Shown here one piece after another: positions 6,214-7,644 of a stretch of DNA of 7,644 nucleotides. The first letter of the stretch is position 1; every line of letters begins with the position of its first letter. A program made the position numbers and the translations under genes. This DNA is from Kiritimatiellales bacterium (GTDB lineage: Bacteria; Verrucomicrobiota; Kiritimatiellia; Kiritimatiellales; Pontiellaceae), in assembly GCA_013042165.1 (NCBI GenBank), contig JABDQT010000282.1, positions 1 to 7,644 on the forward strand, read 5' to 3'. Under the pieces are notes generated by a model that did no database searches, was not told the origin of the DNA, and worked only from the letters and a program-made list of their open reading frames with translations.

Positions 6214-7200
6214 TTATTCATAGATGACGACATAGTGGTTTTCCCTGAGTCGTGCAATCCATCGTTCACGCAACCGCGCACGCTCCTGTGCCACGAGGCT
6301 GTTCTCGAGATCCTGCCGGACTTCCTCAAAGGACTTATATGCCGACTGGCGGCGTGCTTCCACCTTCAGGATGTAGAGTTGGGTTTCCGTTTCGATGATA
6401 TCGCTGATTTGGCCGGCGGGCAGTGTGCCAAGCGCTTCCTGCAGTTCCGGACGCACATCCTTGGGCTGCATCCATGGGAACGAACCTCCATCCGAGGCTC
6501 GGCTTCCCTCGGAAAACGCCTTGGCGGTTTCGGCAAAATCCGCACCCTCTTTCAGGCGTTGCAGAATCGTTTGGGCTTCCGCCACTTTTACAGCCTGATC
6601 TTCGGGGGTCTCCCCTTTATTCAGCAGGATCACGCTGTACTTCACCTTCTCGGGAATAAAGTAGCTTTTCCTGTTGGTTTCGTAGGCCTCGCGCACCTGT
6701 TCAGGCGTGATGCGTGCCCGGCTGGCAATCTCTTCGTTCACCATCATTCCAACGGCCAGCTTTTCGCGGATGTCGTCCATGAACTCCCGGCGCGTCTTCT
6801 TCTGCTGTGTGAGAACCTTTTCAAACAGGGCTTTGTCGCCCTTAAAACGCTCGTTGATCAGCCGCTTGATTTCGTCGTTCACATACTGATCCGGGATTTG
6901 CCCGCCCCGGGCCTTGAAGGCTTCCATGATCAGCGCGCGCTGCACCAGTTCGTCGCGGGTGCGGTTGAAGGCTTTCTCCAGTTCCTCCTCCAGTTGCGGG
7001 CCCTGATAGGCCCGATAGAGTTCCGGCAGCATGGGGGCCAGCGCTTCGCGTACCTCGCCGCGGGTCAGTACCCGGTCGTTGACCCGGGCGGCATAGCCGT
7101 CGATCTCGATCGAAGAGGGCTGTACGGGTGCAAGGTTGGTCTGGCCCGCAACGAGCCAGGCGGTGGATAGAAAAGTCAGGATTGGAAAAATATACCTCAT
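6214..7200 (-). CDS. SurA/PpiC-like periplasmic chaperone with parvulin-type domain
   Basis: This is a secreted folding factor of 328 residues. Residues 1-19 form a signal peptide (hydrophobic FPILTFLSTAWLVAG, likely cut near AGQ). The mature start A-VNDRVLTRGEVREAL (38-53) is typical of SurA-N chaperone domains, and a helical, charged region runs to about 175. The parvulin-like domain spans about 180-283: LKEGADFAETAKAFSEG-(R)-S-GG-FPW (216-243), P-LQEAL-TLPAGQIS (251-266) and LYILKVE (275-281). A charged helix ends the protein. Both positions where active parvulins carry their conserved histidines appear to be Tyr (188 and 276), so isomerase activity is doubtful while chaperone function is plausible. 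The frame extends upstream to 7257, but the Met at 7200 begins the signal peptide, so I start there. Outer-membrane protein folding is the inferred role. Confidence 0.88.
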   Translation of the reverse strand: MRYIFPILTFLSTAWLVAGQTNLAPVQPSSIEIDGYAARVNDRVLTRGEVREALAPMLPELYRAYQGPQLEEELEKAFNRTRDELVQRALIMEAFKARGGQIPDQYVNDEIKRLINERFKGDKALFEKVLTQQKKTRREFMDDIREKLAVGMMVNEEIASRARITPEQVREAYETNRKSYFIPEKVKYSVILLNKGETPEDQAVKVAEAQTILQRLKEGADFAETAKAFSEGSRASDGGSFPWMQPKDVRPELQEALGTLPAGQISDIIETETQLYILKVEARRQSAYKSFEEVRQDLENSLVAQERARLRERWIARLRENHYVVIYE

Positions 7201-7209
7201 GATGCGCAC

Positions 7210-7238
7210 ACCATAGATAATGGGCGCAGACGGCGCAA
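7210..7238 (-). promoter_or_regulatory. Putative promoter of the surA-like gene (TTGCGC-N17-TATGGT)
   Basis: Read on the minus strand, TTGCGC (7238-7233) and TATGGT (7215-7210) have a 17-base spacer. The predicted start near 7203 is only three bases before the ATG at 7200. The -10 is identical to that of the GGQ-protein gene. Confidence 0.45.
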
Positions 7239-7255
7239 CGCCGAAAAGCGCGCCC
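7222..7255. repeat. Nested inverted repeat in the surA-like/era divergent region
   Basis: Outer arms GGGCGC (7222-7227) and GCGCCC (7250-7255) enclose inner arms CGGCG (7231-7235) and CGCCG (7239-7243) around CAA. The element overlaps the -35 hexamer and part of the spacer of the surA-like promoter. Another GCGCCC directly precedes the era ATG (7299-7304). It could bind a regulator or simply reflect GC-rich DNA. Confidence 0.4.
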
Positions 7256-7285
7256 ACGAATATTCTTTACCCCTTCAGGCTGATC

Positions 7286-7291
7286 TATGCT
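7286..7291 (+). promoter_or_regulatory. Possible -10 element of era
   Basis: TATGCT resembles a -10 hexamer and would start transcription near 7298, about seven bases before the era ATG. No good -35 hexamer is found at 16-18 bases upstream, so support is weak. Confidence 0.2.
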
Positions 7292-7304
7292 AAAACCCGC
7301 GCCC

Positions 7305-7644
7305 ATGAACGATGAGTTTCAGCATACCGATAAGAATAGCCGGGCGGGGATCGTAGCCGTCGTTGGTCGCACGAACGTAGGCAAATCCACACTCGTCAAT
7401 CATCTGCTTGGCGAGAAGGTCAGTATTGTCAGCGACACGGTACAAACCACGCGGAACCTGATTCGTGCCATTTTGACCGAGGAACGCGGGCAGCTTGTTT
7501 TTCTCGACACGCCCGGGGTGCACAAGGCGCAGGGGGAGCTCGGCAAGAACCTCAACAAGGCCGCTCGGTCGGCCGTTCAGGGGGTGGACGTCCTCATGCT
7601 GGTGCTGGATGCTTCCTCAAAGCCCGAGCTTGAAGATGATGGAT
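7305..7644 (+). CDS. era: GTPase Era, 3' end missing
   Basis: Era is an essential-type GTPase that binds 16S rRNA near its 3' end through a C-terminal KH domain and assists 30S maturation at the inner membrane. Only the first 113 codons are in the window; the KH domain lies beyond it. Visible GTPase motifs are G1 GRTNVGKST at residues 20-28 (most Era proteins have Pro where this has Thr), the Era-typical switch region VSIVSDTVQTTRN-IR ending near residue 54, and G3 DTPGVHK at about 67-73. An LVLDAS strand (about residue 99 onward) follows. These favour Era over EngA, TrmE or HflX. The ATG at 7305 is immediately preceded by GCGCCC and no Shine-Dalgarno sequence is seen. It diverges from the surA-like gene across 104 bases. 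Confidence 0.92.
   Translation, partial: MNDEFQHTDKNSRAGIVAVVGRTNVGKSTLVNHLLGEKVSIVSDTVQTTRNLIRAILTEERGQLVFLDTPGVHKAQGELGKNLNKAARSAVQGVDVLMLVLDASSKPELEDDG

Noticed and set aside
6148..7170. A 340-residue open frame on the plus strand.
   Set aside because: It is antisense to the surA-like gene, overlaps the GGQ gene, has no recognisable domain and carries the odd composition of an antisense frame.

Overview
The window is ordinary, densely coded bacterial chromosome of moderately high GC. It holds eight genes: two run off the window edges and six are complete. There are no RNA genes, mobile elements, CRISPR arrays or phage genes that I can support. The mix points to a Gram-negative bacterium, most likely of the PVC group (Kiritimatiellota/Verrucomicrobiota/Lentisphaerota). 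The clues are a eukaryote-type hexokinase, a C12orf65-like GGQ protein, an exported SurA-like protein and a Pcm with a signal peptide. This placement rests on family recall and is only moderately confident.

Left part (1-2327, plus strand): the 3' part of a PabB-PabC fusion (4-aminobenzoate synthesis for folate) overlaps a GTG-started MTH1187/YqgV-type thiamine-binding protein gene by four bases. Next comes pcm, a protein-L-isoaspartate methyltransferase. It has two competing sets of starts: one gives a signal peptide or lipoprotein, the other a cytosolic enzyme of standard length. A short repeat-like purine-rich stretch lies just before pcm. The three genes look like one operon.

Centre (2339-4746): a small DUF454/YbaN membrane protein (minus) converges on pcm and diverges from rlmH (plus, 23S rRNA pseudouridine methyltransferase). 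A hexokinase with its own promoter-like element and a good ribosome binding site follows rlmH.

Right part (4764-7644): a CPBP-family intramembrane protease (minus) converges on the hexokinase and diverges from a short GGQ release-factor-like protein (plus, probable ribosome rescue). That gene converges on a secreted SurA/parvulin-like protein (minus), which diverges from the start of era (plus, truncated by the window end). RlmH, the GGQ protein and Era all act on the ribosome. Pcm, the SurA-like protein and the CPBP protease concern protein or membrane quality. This is housekeeping content, not a dedicated system.

The most interesting non-coding pattern is a promoter-like motif, TTGCGn-N17-TATGnn, found three times with an identical 17-base spacer, before the hexokinase, GGQ-protein and surA-like genes. 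In the last two it predicts transcription starting 0-3 bases before the ATG, and neither gene has a convincing Shine-Dalgarno sequence. I see no clearly novel multi-gene system.
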